From Geodermatophilus obscurus (GTDB taxonomy: Bacteria; Actinomycetota; Actinomycetes; Mycobacteriales; Geodermatophilaceae): DNA of 64,000 bases. Shown piece by piece: positions 26,209 to 34,935 of the stretch (within the stretch, counting starts at the first letter, position 1; every line of letters starts with the position of its first letter). The position numbers were made by a program, and so were the translations under genes. The notes below the pieces were generated by a model that had not been told where the DNA came from, did not search any database, and saw only the letters and a list, made by a program, of their open reading frames with translations. The DNA is taken from the NCBI RefSeq assembly GCF_900143215.1, contig NZ_FRDM01000004.1:62001-126000 (forward strand), written 5' to 3'.

Positions 26209-27330
26209 TCAGCCGACGAGGCGCTCCACGGCGGCGTCGACCCGCTCGTCGGTGGCGGTGAGCGCCATGCGCACGTGCCGCCCGCCGGCCGGGCCGTAGA
26301 AGGAGCCCGGGGCGGCGACGATGCCCAGCCCCGCCAGCCAGTCGATCGTCGTCCAGCAGTCCTCGTCGCGGGTGACCCACAGGTACAGCCCGGCCTCGGA
26401 GTGGTCGATGCGGGCGCCGGCGGCCCGGACGGCGGTGGCCAGCCGGTCGCGGCGGCCGCGGTAGCGCTCCCGCTGCTCGTCGACGTGCGCGTCGTCGGCC
26501 AGCGCGGCGGCCATGGCCGACTGCACCGGCGTGGGCACCAGCAGGCCGAGGTGGCGGCGCACCTCCCACACCTGGCGGACCAGCGCCGGGTCGCCGGAGA
26601 GCAGTCCGGCGCGGTAGCCCGCGGCGGTCGACTGCTTGGACAGCGAGTGCACCGCGAGCAGCCCGGTGTGGTCCTCGCCGGCGACCTCCGGGTGCAGGAT
26701 CGAGCGCGGCTCGACGTCCCAGCCGAGGGTGGCGTAGCACTCGTCGGCGACGACCGGGACGCCGTGGGCGCGCCCCCACGCCACCCAGGCGCGCAGCTCG
26801 TCGTCGGTGAGCACCCGGCCGTGCGGGTTGCCCGGGGAGTTCAGCCACACCAGGACGACGCCCGCGACGTCGGCCGGCGGGGTGTCGGTGCGCCGCACGG
26901 TGAGGCCGGCCAGCACCGCGCCCACCTCGTAGGTCGGGTAGGCGACCTCGGGGATCAGCACCGTGCCGGCGCCGCGCAGCCCGAGCATGGTGGGCAGCAG
27001 TGCGACGAGCTCCTTGGAGCCGACCGTGGGGACCACCGACGGAACGGCACCCAGCGGGTCGGCCAGCCGCACGCCGAGCCGGCGCTGCAGCCAACCGGCC
27101 GCCGCCGTGCGCAGCTCCGCGGTGCCCAGTGCGGTCGGGTAGCCCGGCGCGTTGCCGGCACCGGCCAGGGCGGTGGCGAGCAGCTCAGGGGTGTCGTCGA
27201 CCGGCGTTCCGATGGAGAGGTCGACGACGCCGCCGGGGTGCCGGGCCGCCTTGGCCCGGGCACCGGCCAGCGAGTCCCAGGGGAAGTCGGGCAGCCGGCC
27301 GGCCGCCGTCCCCGTGACCGTGCGGGTCAG
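26209..27330 (-). CDS. dapC: succinyldiaminopimelate aminotransferase (probable CTG start)
   Basis: PLP-dependent class I/II aminotransferase converting N-succinyl-2-amino-6-ketopimelate to N-succinyl-DAP. Seen: family start LPDFPWDSL, VDLSIGTPVDDTP, WLNSPGNPHG, the PLP lysine in VHSLSKQSTAAGYRAG and the C-terminal Arg in GRHVRMALT. The conserved N-terminus lies upstream of the first in-frame GTG (27072), which would delete ~86 essential residues. The only fitting start is CTG 27330, which overlaps the ferredoxin stop as CTGA, just like ATGA/GTGA overlaps elsewhere here. That gives 373 residues, normal for the family. Confidence 0.9.
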   Translation of the reverse strand: MTRTVTGTAAGRLPDFPWDSLAGARAKAARHPGGVVDLSIGTPVDDTPELLATALAGAGNAPGYPTALGTAELRTAAAGWLQRRLGVRLADPLGAVPSVVPTVGSKELVALLPTMLGLRGAGTVLIPEVAYPTYEVGAVLAGLTVRRTDTPPADVAGVVLVWLNSPGNPHGRVLTDDELRAWVAWGRAHGVPVVADECYATLGWDVEPRSILHPEVAGEDHTGLLAVHSLSKQSTAAGYRAGLLSGDPALVRQVWEVRRHLGLLVPTPVQSAMAAALADDAHVDEQRERYRGRRDRLATAVRAAGARIDHSEAGLYLWVTRDEDCWTTIDWLAGLGIVAAPGSFYGPAGGRHVRMALTATDERVDAAVERLVG

Positions 27331-27653
27331 TGACCTTCACCCTGCGGCGGGAGAGCGGCCACCAGCGGGTGGTCCTTGCCGATCTTGCCGGTCTTGGCGG
27401 CGCCGCCGGGACTGCCCAGGTCGGAGAAGAACTCCACGTTGGCGTTGTAGTAGTCCTTCCACTTGTCCGGGACGTCGTCCTCGTAGTAGATGGCCTCCAC
27501 CGGGCACACCGGCTCGCAGGCGCCGCAGTCGACGCACTCGTCGGGGTGGATGTACAGCATCCGGTCGCCCTCGTAGATGCAGTCCACCGGGCACTCGTCG
27601 ATGCACGCCTTGTCGAGGACGTCGACGCAGGCCTGGGTGATGACGTAGGTCAC
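27327..27653 (-). CDS. fdxA: 7Fe ferredoxin
   Basis: 108-residue electron carrier binding one [3Fe-4S] and one [4Fe-4S] cluster. Cys pattern: CVDVLDKACIDECPVDC then CVDCGACEPVCPVEAIYYED, typical of FdxA/FdxC of actinobacteria. GTG 27653 has a GAGGGAACC stretch upstream. It overlaps dapC by 4 nt, an adjacency conserved in actinobacteria. Confidence 0.95.
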   Translation of the reverse strand: MTYVITQACVDVLDKACIDECPVDCIYEGDRMLYIHPDECVDCGACEPVCPVEAIYYEDDVPDKWKDYYNANVEFFSDLGSPGGAAKTGKIGKDHPLVAALPPQGEGH

Positions 27654-27807
27654 GGTGGTTCCCTCCCGGGGACGTGCGGGGTCGCTCGCCGGCGCGACGG
27701 CCGATCGTTCTGCCCTGAGTATGGCCCGTGTCGCTCCCGCGAAACGGAACGGGTGGCCCGGCGGACCCCGCCGGATGGCGCCCGCGCCGACGACGCAGGA
27801 TCGGACG

Positions 27808-28560
27808 GTGGGACAGAGCCGGTCACCCCTGGACGTCGCAGGCCTCGAGCTGCTCGCCGCACGGGGCTGGCGGGGCACGGAGCAGGACCCCCTCGGGAAC
27901 TGGCTGCTGCGGGCCGGCGGCGGCTTCACCGGCCGCGCCAACTCCGCTCTCGTCGTCGGCGACCCCGGCCTGCCGCTGCCGGAGGCGGTGCACGCCGTGG
28001 CCCGCTGGTACGCCGACCGCGGTCTGCGGCCGTGCGCCCAGCTGCCCGGCCGGCAGGCCCGTGCCGCCGACGCGGCCTTCGCCGCGGCCGGCTGGGAGCG
28101 CGACGAGGAGGTGCTGGTGCTGACCGGGCCGCTCCTCCCGACCGCGGCCGACGGCGTCCCGGTCGACCTCTCCCCCGAGCCGGACGACGCGTGGCTGGCC
28201 GGCTACCGGCACCGCGGGCGGCCGCTGCCGCCGGCCGCCCGCGCGGTGCTCACCAACGCCGAGGACGTCGTCTTCGCCTCCGTGCGGCTCGACCCGCCGC
28301 CGGCCCCGCTGGCGGCCGTCGCCCGCGGGGTGGTCACCGCCGACTGGCTCGGGGTCGCCGCGGTCACCGTCGAGGAGCGGTACCGCCGGCGGGGGCTGGC
28401 CACCGCGGTGATGGCCGGGCTGCAGCGCTGGGCCGCCCGGCGTGCTGCGCGCTGGGTCTACCTGCAGGTGGCCGCGTCCAACACCCCGGCCCGCACGCTC
28501 TACCGGCGGGCGGGCCTCCTCGAGCACCACCGCTACCACTACCGGTACGCGCCGACCTGA
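27808..28560 (+). CDS. GNAT-family N-acetyltransferase
   Basis: 250 residues with the GNAT acetyl-CoA loop VEERYRRRGLATAVM and the C-terminal LQVAASNTPARTLYRRAGL. The N-terminal half (LELLAARGWRGTE, LRAGGGFTGRANSAL) is the typical extra domain of a large actinobacterial GNAT group. Start taken as GTG 27808 because CAGGAT (27796-27801) is 6 nt upstream; ATG 27775 is in frame and possible. Substrate unknown. Confidence 0.82.
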   Translation: MGQSRSPLDVAGLELLAARGWRGTEQDPLGNWLLRAGGGFTGRANSALVVGDPGLPLPEAVHAVARWYADRGLRPCAQLPGRQARAADAAFAAAGWERDEEVLVLTGPLLPTAADGVPVDLSPEPDDAWLAGYRHRGRPLPPAARAVLTNAEDVVFASVRLDPPPAPLAAVARGVVTADWLGVAAVTVEERYRRRGLATAVMAGLQRWAARRAARWVYLQVAASNTPARTLYRRAGLLEHHRYHYRYAPT

Positions 28561-28625
28561 CCCCGAGGAGGGGGATGCGGGCACGCCCGGCTCAAGACCG
28601 GCCGGTGGCGGCAGACACGGAGACC

Positions 28626-31445
28626 ATGGGCACCATCGGGTTCGCCAGCGCTGGGGAGCTGTCTCCGTACGACGCCGAGGCGGCCGTCGTGCACCTGCTC
28701 GACCGGCTGCGGCAGCGGCTGGGGGCGTCCCGGGTCACCGTGTGGGTCCACGAGGCCACGACGCAGATGGTCGTGCCCTACCGCCAGTCGGTGTCCGCGG
28801 CCGCGGTGCCCGGCTCGGGGGTCCCGGTGCTCGACCACGCGGTGCCGCTGGTCCGGGCCCCGCTGATGTCGGCCGTCGTGCGCGGGCGCCGGCCGGTGCG
28901 GGTCGAGGCCGACCCCGACGCCGTGGCCCCGGGGATCGCCGCACAGCTGGGCGTCGAGTCGGTGCACGGCGAGCCGTTGCTCGTCGGCGACCGGGTGGTC
29001 GGCGTGCTCACCGTCGAGCCGGTCGCCGCGGCCGACGGCCGCGTGCCGCAGGCGGCGGCCGACCTCGCGCAGGCGGTGTCCGCGGCCTGGACGCGCCGGT
29101 CGGAGACCCGGCGGCTGGCTCAGGCCGAGGTGCTGCTCGGGCTGATCGAGGCCGCCGCCGAGGCACAGTCCATGGAGCACCTGCTCGCCACGGCCTGCGA
29201 GCAGCTGGCCGAGCTGGGCGGGGTGGAGCGGGCCTGCGTCTTCCTGCTGGAGGACGGTCGGCTCGTGCCGCGCATGGCCGGCTACGCCGACGGCCGTCGC
29301 GACGCCGGCACCTGGGAGCAGTTCCGCACCGCCCCCGAGCCCCTCCCGCTGGTCGAGGCGGTCCTGCGCACCGGGGAACCACAGGTCGCCGACCGGGACT
29401 CCGCCCTGCTGACCGGGTGGTGGGTCGACACGTTCTCCATCGCCTCCGTCCTCGCCGTGCCCCTCGGCCGACGGCCGCAGGTCTCCGGCGTCCTCACGCT
29501 CGACAGCCCCCGGCCGCGCACCTTCTCCGAGGACGTGCGCCGGCTGGCCGCCGCCGGCGGCACGCACCTGGGCAGCCTCGTCCAGCAGGCCCGGACCAGC
29601 CAGGCGCGCGCGGCCTCGCTGCGCACGGCCCGCGCCGTCCGCCAGATGCTCGTCGACGGAGCCGGCGCCATCGGGGTCGAGGAGGCGGCGGAGGTCCTGG
29701 CCCGCGCCGTGCAGGACCTGGCCGGCACCGAGCGCAGCGCCGCCTACCTCGTCGACGACAGCGGGACCGTCGAGTCGGTCCTGCACATGGAGTGGTCGCC
29801 CGAGCACCGCCAGGTGGTGGCCGACCGCGTGGTGGGCATGCAGGCGGACGACGTCCCGCTGTGGCGGGCGACCGTCCGCGACTGCCGGCCGGTCTTCGTG
29901 GAGGACGCCGGGGCCAGTGACCTGCTCGACCCCCGGCTGATCGCCGCCCTGGAGCTGCGCTCGTACGTCAGCGTGCCCCTGCTGTCCGGCGACCGGCTGC
30001 TCGGCCTGGTCGTGACCGGCTCGGTCTCCTCCTCCGTGCAGTGGTCCCCGGCGGTCCACGAGGCCGTGCGGCAGGTCACCCTGGAGGGCGCGCTGGTGGT
30101 CGAGAACGCCAAGCTGCGCGCGGCCGAGCAGCTGCGCCTGCAGCAGCTGGCCCGGGAGGCCCACCACGACCCGCTCACGGGCCTGGCCAACCGGCGCCGG
30201 TTCACCGAGGAGCTGGAGCGCACCGTCTACGGCCCGGGCGACCGCCGGTGCGCGGTCGTGATGATCGACCTGGACCGGTTCAAGGAGGTCAACGACAGCT
30301 TCGGTCACACCGTCGGCGACGACCTGCTGTCCCTCGTCGGCCCACGCCTGGAGCTGGCCCTGCAGCCGGGCGACCTGCTGGCCCGGATGGGCGGCGACGA
30401 GTTCGCCGTCCTCCTGCCGGACGCCGGCGAGGCCCGCGCCCGGGAGGTGGCCGGCCGGATCGGGGACGTGCTGCACGAGGCGTTCGTGCTCGACGGGATG
30501 TCGCTGACCGTCGACGCGAGCATCGGCATCTCGCTGTGCCCCGACCACGGCCGGGACCGCTCCCTGCTGCTGGCCCGGGCCGACACCGCCATGTACGGAG
30601 CCAAGCGGGGCCGGCACGGGTCCGAGGTCTGGGCGCCCGACGCGGACACCGACTCGCGCACCCGGCTGGAGACGCTGGAACAGCTGCGCGTGGCGCTGGA
30701 CGCCGACCAGCTGGACAACCACTACCAGCCCCAGCTCGACCTGCACACCGGCCGGGTCACCGGCGTGGAGGCGCTCGTCCGCTGGCACCACCCCGAGCGG
30801 GGCCTGCTCGCCCCCGGCGCCTTCCTGCCGCTCGCCGAGCAGGCCGGGCTCATGCGACGCCTGGCGCTGCAGGTGCTGGAGCGGGCGATCAGGGACCTGC
30901 GGGACTGGCGCGCGGCCGGGCACGTGCTGTCCCTGGCGGTCAACCTGTCGGTGTCCAACCTGCAGGACGTCGCGCTGCCCGACCAGGTGCAGCTGCTGCT
31001 GGAGACCCACGGCGTGCCCGCGGACGCGCTCGTCCTGGAAATCACCGAGGACGTGCTCATGGCCGACGCGGCGCGCAGCCAGCAGGTGATGGCCGGGCTG
31101 CGGCAGCTCGGCGTCCGGTTGTCGATCGACGACTACGGCACCGGTTACTCGTCGCTGGCCTACCTGCGCGCGCTGCCCGTCGACGAGCTGAAGCTGGACC
31201 GCAGCTTCGTCTCCTCGCTCACCACGGACGACAAGGCGGCCGCCATCGTCCGGAGCACGCTGCAGCTGTCCCGGGACCTCGGGATGACGATGGTGGTCGA
31301 GGGCGTGGAGGACGCCGCGGCGCTCGATGCGCTGCGCCGGTGGAACTGCGACGTCGCGCAGGGCTACCACATCGCCCGGCCGATGCCGGCCGACCAGTTG
31401 CTGGCCTGGCTGCGCGCCCGGCCGGTCCCCGCGGCGGTGTCCTGA
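28626..31445 (+). CDS. GAF-GAF-GAF-GGDEF-EAL cyclic-di-GMP enzyme
   Basis: 939-residue cytosolic regulator. Three GAF-like sensor domains (about 20-155, 170-335, 345-500), a diguanylate-cyclase domain with intact MGGDEFAVLLP (about 510-680), and a phosphodiesterase domain (about 690-935) with EALVRWHHPERG, EITEDVLM, DDYGTGYSSL, KLDRSF and VEGVE. Both active sites look intact, so it may make and degrade c-di-GMP, with GAF ligands or partner interaction setting the balance. No RxxD product-inhibition site precedes GGDEF (residues there read QPGD). ATG 28626 chosen at domain start. A related GGDEF-EAL gene is at 63058. Confidence 0.9.
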   Translation: MGTIGFASAGELSPYDAEAAVVHLLDRLRQRLGASRVTVWVHEATTQMVVPYRQSVSAAAVPGSGVPVLDHAVPLVRAPLMSAVVRGRRPVRVEADPDAVAPGIAAQLGVESVHGEPLLVGDRVVGVLTVEPVAAADGRVPQAAADLAQAVSAAWTRRSETRRLAQAEVLLGLIEAAAEAQSMEHLLATACEQLAELGGVERACVFLLEDGRLVPRMAGYADGRRDAGTWEQFRTAPEPLPLVEAVLRTGEPQVADRDSALLTGWWVDTFSIASVLAVPLGRRPQVSGVLTLDSPRPRTFSEDVRRLAAAGGTHLGSLVQQARTSQARAASLRTARAVRQMLVDGAGAIGVEEAAEVLARAVQDLAGTERSAAYLVDDSGTVESVLHMEWSPEHRQVVADRVVGMQADDVPLWRATVRDCRPVFVEDAGASDLLDPRLIAALELRSYVSVPLLSGDRLLGLVVTGSVSSSVQWSPAVHEAVRQVTLEGALVVENAKLRAAEQLRLQQLAREAHHDPLTGLANRRRFTEELERTVYGPGDRRCAVVMIDLDRFKEVNDSFGHTVGDDLLSLVGPRLELALQPGDLLARMGGDEFAVLLPDAGEARAREVAGRIGDVLHEAFVLDGMSLTVDASIGISLCPDHGRDRSLLLARADTAMYGAKRGRHGSEVWAPDADTDSRTRLETLEQLRVALDADQLDNHYQPQLDLHTGRVTGVEALVRWHHPERGLLAPGAFLPLAEQAGLMRRLALQVLERAIRDLRDWRAAGHVLSLAVNLSVSNLQDVALPDQVQLLLETHGVPADALVLEITEDVLMADAARSQQVMAGLRQLGVRLSIDDYGTGYSSLAYLRALPVDELKLDRSFVSSLTTDDKAAAIVRSTLQLSRDLGMTMVVEGVEDAAALDALRRWNCDVAQGYHIARPMPADQLLAWLRARPVPAAVS

Positions 31446-31455
31446 CCGATCCGGG

Positions 31456-31842
31456 TCAGGGCTGCCGGTCCACCCCGCCGCGGGGCGCGGCCAGCACCTG
31501 CCCGACGGCGAAGGCGGCGGCCACGACCCCGGCGAGCAGGAAGGCCAGGGACAGGAACCCGAGGACGCCGCTGCCGGCCAGCAGCAGGTCACCCTCCGGC
31601 CGGCGCAGGCTCGCACCCACGGCGACGACCAGCCACACGACGGCCGGCAGCGTGGCGGCGAGCCGCGAGCCGGTCCAGCGCGCCGCCAGCGCGACCAGCA
31701 GCAGGTTGCCGACGACGGCGGCCAGCACCGACACCGGCACCGGGACGCCGAACACCCGCAGCGGCAACCAGAAGACCTCGACCAGCGCGAGCCACGCCGC
31801 CAGCACGGTGACCAGCAGGGCCGCCGCCAGCCGCTGGATCAC
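31456..31842 (-). CDS. four-TM membrane protein following mshB
   Basis: 128 residues, almost wholly hydrophobic with four TM segments and short charged loops. GTG 31842 overlaps the mshB stop (GTGA). A small membrane protein after mshB is also found in mycobacteria (from memory), so the pairing is conserved; function unknown. Confidence 0.75.
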   Translation of the reverse strand: MIQRLAAALLVTVLAAWLALVEVFWLPLRVFGVPVPVSVLAAVVGNLLLVALAARWTGSRLAATLPAVVWLVVAVGASLRRPEGDLLLAGSGVLGFLSLAFLLAGVVAAAFAVGQVLAAPRGGVDRQP

Positions 31843-32723
31843 GCGTCCAGGCCGGCGAAGAGGTCGTCCTCCCAGCCGTCGGCGGTTCCGCGCTCCCCCC
31901 GCACCAGCCGGTAGTACTCGGTGCCGAGGACCTCCTGGCCCAGGTTGTTCGACAGCGCGAAGAACGGGCCGTCGACGGTGATCTGGGTGGCGTGCGCGCG
32001 CATCGCGGCGTCCTTCCGGCCGGCGTGCGCCCGCCCGTCCACCGCCGCGGCGACCAGCTCGTCCGGCACGGCGAACGGGACGTCGTCCACCTCGCCCAGC
32101 GACTCGAACGGCGAGGCCTCCCCCAGCGCCGCCATCGCCTCGATGCCCTGCCGGAGGACCGAGCGCGGCACGCAGCTCCAGTAGACCTTCGCGACCTGCC
32201 AGGCCCCGCCGAGGTCCGGGCGGTAGGCGGGATCGGCGGCGGCGTCCACGGCGCGCATGGCGACCCGGTGGGCCTGGATGTGGTCGGGGTGGCCGTAGCC
32301 GCCGTCCTCGTCGTAGGTGACCACGACCTGCGGCCGGACCTCCCGGACGACGGCGACGGCGTGCGCCACCGCCTCGTCGAGGTCGGCGTTCCAGAAGGCG
32401 CGCGGCTTCCCGTTGGCCGGCGTCCCCATCATCCCGGAGTCCCGGTAGCGGCCCGGGCCGCCGAGGAAGCGCCAGTCGGTCACGCCCAGGGCCTCCATCG
32501 CCGCCCGCAGCTCGGCGATCCGGTAGCCGCCCAGCTGGTCGGCGTGCTCGGCGGCCAGCAGCTCCAGCTCGGGGACGAGCACCTCGCCCTCCTCCCCCAG
32601 CGTGCAGGTGAGCAGGGTGACCGAGGCGCCCTCGGCGACGTAGCGGGCCATGGTGGCGCCGTTGTTGATCGTCTCGTCGTCGGGGTGGGCGTGCACCAGC
32701 AGCAGCCGTCGGTCAGCGGTCAC
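31839..32723 (-). CDS. mshB: mycothiol biosynthesis deacetylase
   Basis: 294-residue zinc deacetylase that removes acetate from GlcNAc-inositol in mycothiol synthesis. Zinc motif [12 protein letters not shown] at residues 11-22 (HPDDE), then the conserved [17 protein letters not shown] and [16 protein letters not shown] segments. GTG 32723 is 8 nt after GAGAAT, a leaderless pattern. Presence of mshB supports an actinobacterial, mycothiol-using host. Confidence 0.94.
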   Translation of the reverse strand: MTADRRLLLVHAHPDDETINNGATMARYVAEGASVTLLTCTLGEEGEVLVPELELLAAEHADQLGGYRIAELRAAMEALGVTDWRFLGGPGRYRDSGMMGTPANGKPRAFWNADLDEAVAHAVAVVREVRPQVVVTYDEDGGYGHPDHIQAHRVAMRAVDAAADPAYRPDLGGAWQVAKVYWSCVPRSVLRQGIEAMAALGEASPFESLGEVDDVPFAVPDELVAAAVDGRAHAGRKDAAMRAHATQITVDGPFFALSNNLGQEVLGTEYYRLVRGERGTADGWEDDLFAGLDA

Positions 32724-32731
32724 GAGGACGC

Positions 32732-32737
32732 ATTCTC
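32732..32737 (-). promoter_or_regulatory. -10-like hexamer of mshB (leaderless pattern)
   Basis: GAGAAT on the minus strand, 8 nt before GTG 32723 and just downstream of the opp terminator hairpin, so mshB has its own promoter. Confidence 0.5.
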
Positions 32738-32750
32738 CCTGAGCCCGCGT

Positions 32751-32808
32751 CGATCATGGCGCGGTGACCACGTCGGAGGGCCCCGAGGTGGTCACCGCGC
32801 CATGATCG
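32751..32808. terminator. perfect 21-bp hairpin after the opp operon
   Basis: Arms 32751-32771 and 32788-32808 are exact complements (left arm begins CGATCATGGCGCGG) around a 16-nt loop. It starts 12 nt after the oppF stop in the direction of transcription, so it likely ends the operon. No U tract. Compare 5463 and 19442. Confidence 0.8.
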
Positions 32809-32819
32809 CGGTCGGGCGC

Positions 32820-33890
32820 CTACTCCACGTCCACGGGGACGACCGTGCGGGCCTCGGCGAAGTGGCAGGCCGAGGGGTGGCCCTGACCGCGGTCGACCAG
32901 CGCGGGGGCCTCCTGGGCGCAGACGTCCTGGGCCTTCCAGCAGCGGGTGCGGAACCGGCAGCCCGACGGCGGGTCGGCCGGGCTGGGGACGTCGCCCTGG
33001 AGCAGGATCCGGTCCTTCTGCCCGCGCAGGTGCGGCTCGTGCAGCGGCACCGACGACAGCAGCGCCTGCGTGTACGGGTGCGACGGCGAGCCGTAGACCT
33101 GCTCGTCGGTGCCCTCCTCCACGATGCTGCCGAGGTACATGACCGCGACCCGGTCGGAGATGTGCCGGACCACGGACAGGTCGTGCGCGATGAACAGGTA
33201 CGACAGGCCGAACTCGTCCTGCACGTCCTCGAGCAGGTTCACCACCTGCGCCTGCACCGACACGTCGAGGGCCGACACCGGCTCGTCGCAGACGATGACC
33301 TCGGGCCGCAGCGCCAGGGCGCGGGCGATGCCGACCCGCTGCCGCTGACCGCCGGAGAACTGGTGCGGGTAGCGGTTGACGTAGTCGGGGTTGAGCCCGA
33401 CCCGGTCGAGCAGCTCCTGGGTCCGCTGCAGCCGGCCCTTCTTCGGCGCGATGTCGGCGTGGACGGCCCAGCCCTCGGAGACGATGTCGCCGACGGTCAT
33501 CCGCGGGTTCAGCGACGCGTACGGGTCCTGGAAGATGATCTGGACCTCGCGCCGGTAGGCCTTGAGGGCGCGGCCGCTCATCCGGGCGACGTCGCGGCCC
33601 TTGTAGAGGATCTGCCCGTCGGTGGGCCGCTCGAGCACCACCAGCAGCTTCGACACCGTCGACTTGCCACAGCCGGACTCGCCGACCAGGCCCACGGTCT
33701 CGCCGCGGCGCATGGTCAGGTCGACGCCGTCCACGGCACGGACGTGGCCGACGGTCCGCTTGAAGACGATCCCCTGGGTCAGTGGGAAGTACTTCTTCAG
33801 GCCGCGGATCTCCAGCAGCGTCTCGCCGTGCGCGGCCGACGGCGACGCGGCCCGGGAAGCCGCGGTCGCCCCGGAGCTGTCGTCAGACAC
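32820..33890 (-). CDS. oppF: oligopeptide ABC transporter ATP-binding protein (OppF-like)
   Basis: 356-residue ATPase. Walker A GESGCGKST, signature FSGGQRQR, Walker B VIVCDEP, and the OppF/DppF C-terminal Cys-rich extension (SGCRFRTRCWKAQDVC) that may hold an Fe-S cluster. GTG 33890 overlaps oppD by 8 nt. Works as a heterodimer with OppD on the OppBC permease. A ~30-residue Ala/Ser-rich N-terminal extension is non-conserved. Confidence 0.9.
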   Translation of the reverse strand: MSDDSSGATAASRAASPSAAHGETLLEIRGLKKYFPLTQGIVFKRTVGHVRAVDGVDLTMRRGETVGLVGESGCGKSTVSKLLVVLERPTDGQILYKGRDVARMSGRALKAYRREVQIIFQDPYASLNPRMTVGDIVSEGWAVHADIAPKKGRLQRTQELLDRVGLNPDYVNRYPHQFSGGQRQRVGIARALALRPEVIVCDEPVSALDVSVQAQVVNLLEDVQDEFGLSYLFIAHDLSVVRHISDRVAVMYLGSIVEEGTDEQVYGSPSHPYTQALLSSVPLHEPHLRGQKDRILLQGDVPSPADPPSGCRFRTRCWKAQDVCAQEAPALVDRGQGHPSACHFAEARTVVPVDVE

Positions 33891-34935
33891 CGAGGACCTC
33901 CTCGCTGTAGTGGCAGGCCGCCTCGCGGCCCGGGGCGACCAGGCGCAGCGGCGGGAGGTCGGTGGCGCACTCGCGGCCGGGCGCCGCGGCATCCCCGAGC
34001 CGCCGGCGCGAGCACCGCGGGTGGAACGGGCAGCCGCTGGGGATGGCTGCCAGGTTCGGCGGCTGACCGTCGATCGGGAGCAACCGGCCGCCCTTGGCCT
34101 CGACCTGCGGCACCGAGCTCATCAGACCGTCGGTGTAGGGGTGCGCCGGGTTGCTGAAGACGTCGTCGACGGTTCCGCGCTCGACGATGCGGCCGGCGTA
34201 CATGACCGCCACGTTGTCGGCGACCTCGTTGACCACGCCGAGGTCGTGGGTGATGAGGACTAGGCCCATCCCGGTGTCGCGCTGCAGGTCCTCGAGCAGG
34301 TCCATGACCTGCGCCTGCACGGTGACGTCGAGGGCGGTGGTGGGCTCGTCGGCGATGAGGACCCGCGGGTCGAGGGCGATCGCCATCGCGATCATGACCC
34401 GCTGGCGCATGCCGCCGGAGAACTGGTGCGGGTAGTCGTTCACCCGGGACGCCGCCCCGGGGATCCGCACCCGGTCCATCAGCTCGATCGCGCGCTTCTT
34501 GGCGTCCCGGCGCGACGTCCCGCGGTGCGCGCGAAACATCTCGCCGATCTGGTAGCCGACGCTGTAGACGGGGTTCAGCGAGGACAGCGCATCCTGGAAG
34601 ATCATCGAGATCCCCGGCCCGCGGACCTTGCGCTGCTCCTCCGGCGACATGGTGAGCAGGTCGCGGCCCTCGAAGTGGATCCCGCCGCCGCTGATGACCG
34701 CCGGCGGGCTGTCGAGGATGCCCATGATGGCCTGCGCCGAGACCGACTTGCCGGAGCCGGACTCGCCCAGGATGGCGAGGGTCTCACCCTCGGTCAGGCT
34801 GTAGCTGACGCCGTTGACGGCACTCACCACGCCGGAGCGGGTGCGGAACTCCACGTGCAGGTCGTCGACCTCCAGCACGGGCGTGCCGAGGCCGGTGCCG
34901 GGCAGGACGGAGGTGGACGGGTCGGGTCGGGTCAT
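33883..34935 (-). CDS. oppD: oligopeptide ABC transporter ATP-binding protein (OppD-like)
   Basis: 350-residue ATPase with Walker A GESGSGKSV, signature FSGGMRQR, Walker B VLIADEP and the C-terminal motif SGCPFHPRCSRRR of OppD/DppD proteins. The ATG overlaps the oppC stop (ATGA). Partner of OppF. Confidence 0.9.
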   Translation of the reverse strand: MTRPDPSTSVLPGTGLGTPVLEVDDLHVEFRTRSGVVSAVNGVSYSLTEGETLAILGESGSGKSVSAQAIMGILDSPPAVISGGGIHFEGRDLLTMSPEEQRKVRGPGISMIFQDALSSLNPVYSVGYQIGEMFRAHRGTSRRDAKKRAIELMDRVRIPGAASRVNDYPHQFSGGMRQRVMIAMAIALDPRVLIADEPTTALDVTVQAQVMDLLEDLQRDTGMGLVLITHDLGVVNEVADNVAVMYAGRIVERGTVDDVFSNPAHPYTDGLMSSVPQVEAKGGRLLPIDGQPPNLAAIPSGCPFHPRCSRRRLGDAAAPGRECATDLPPLRLVAPGREAACHYSEEVLGV

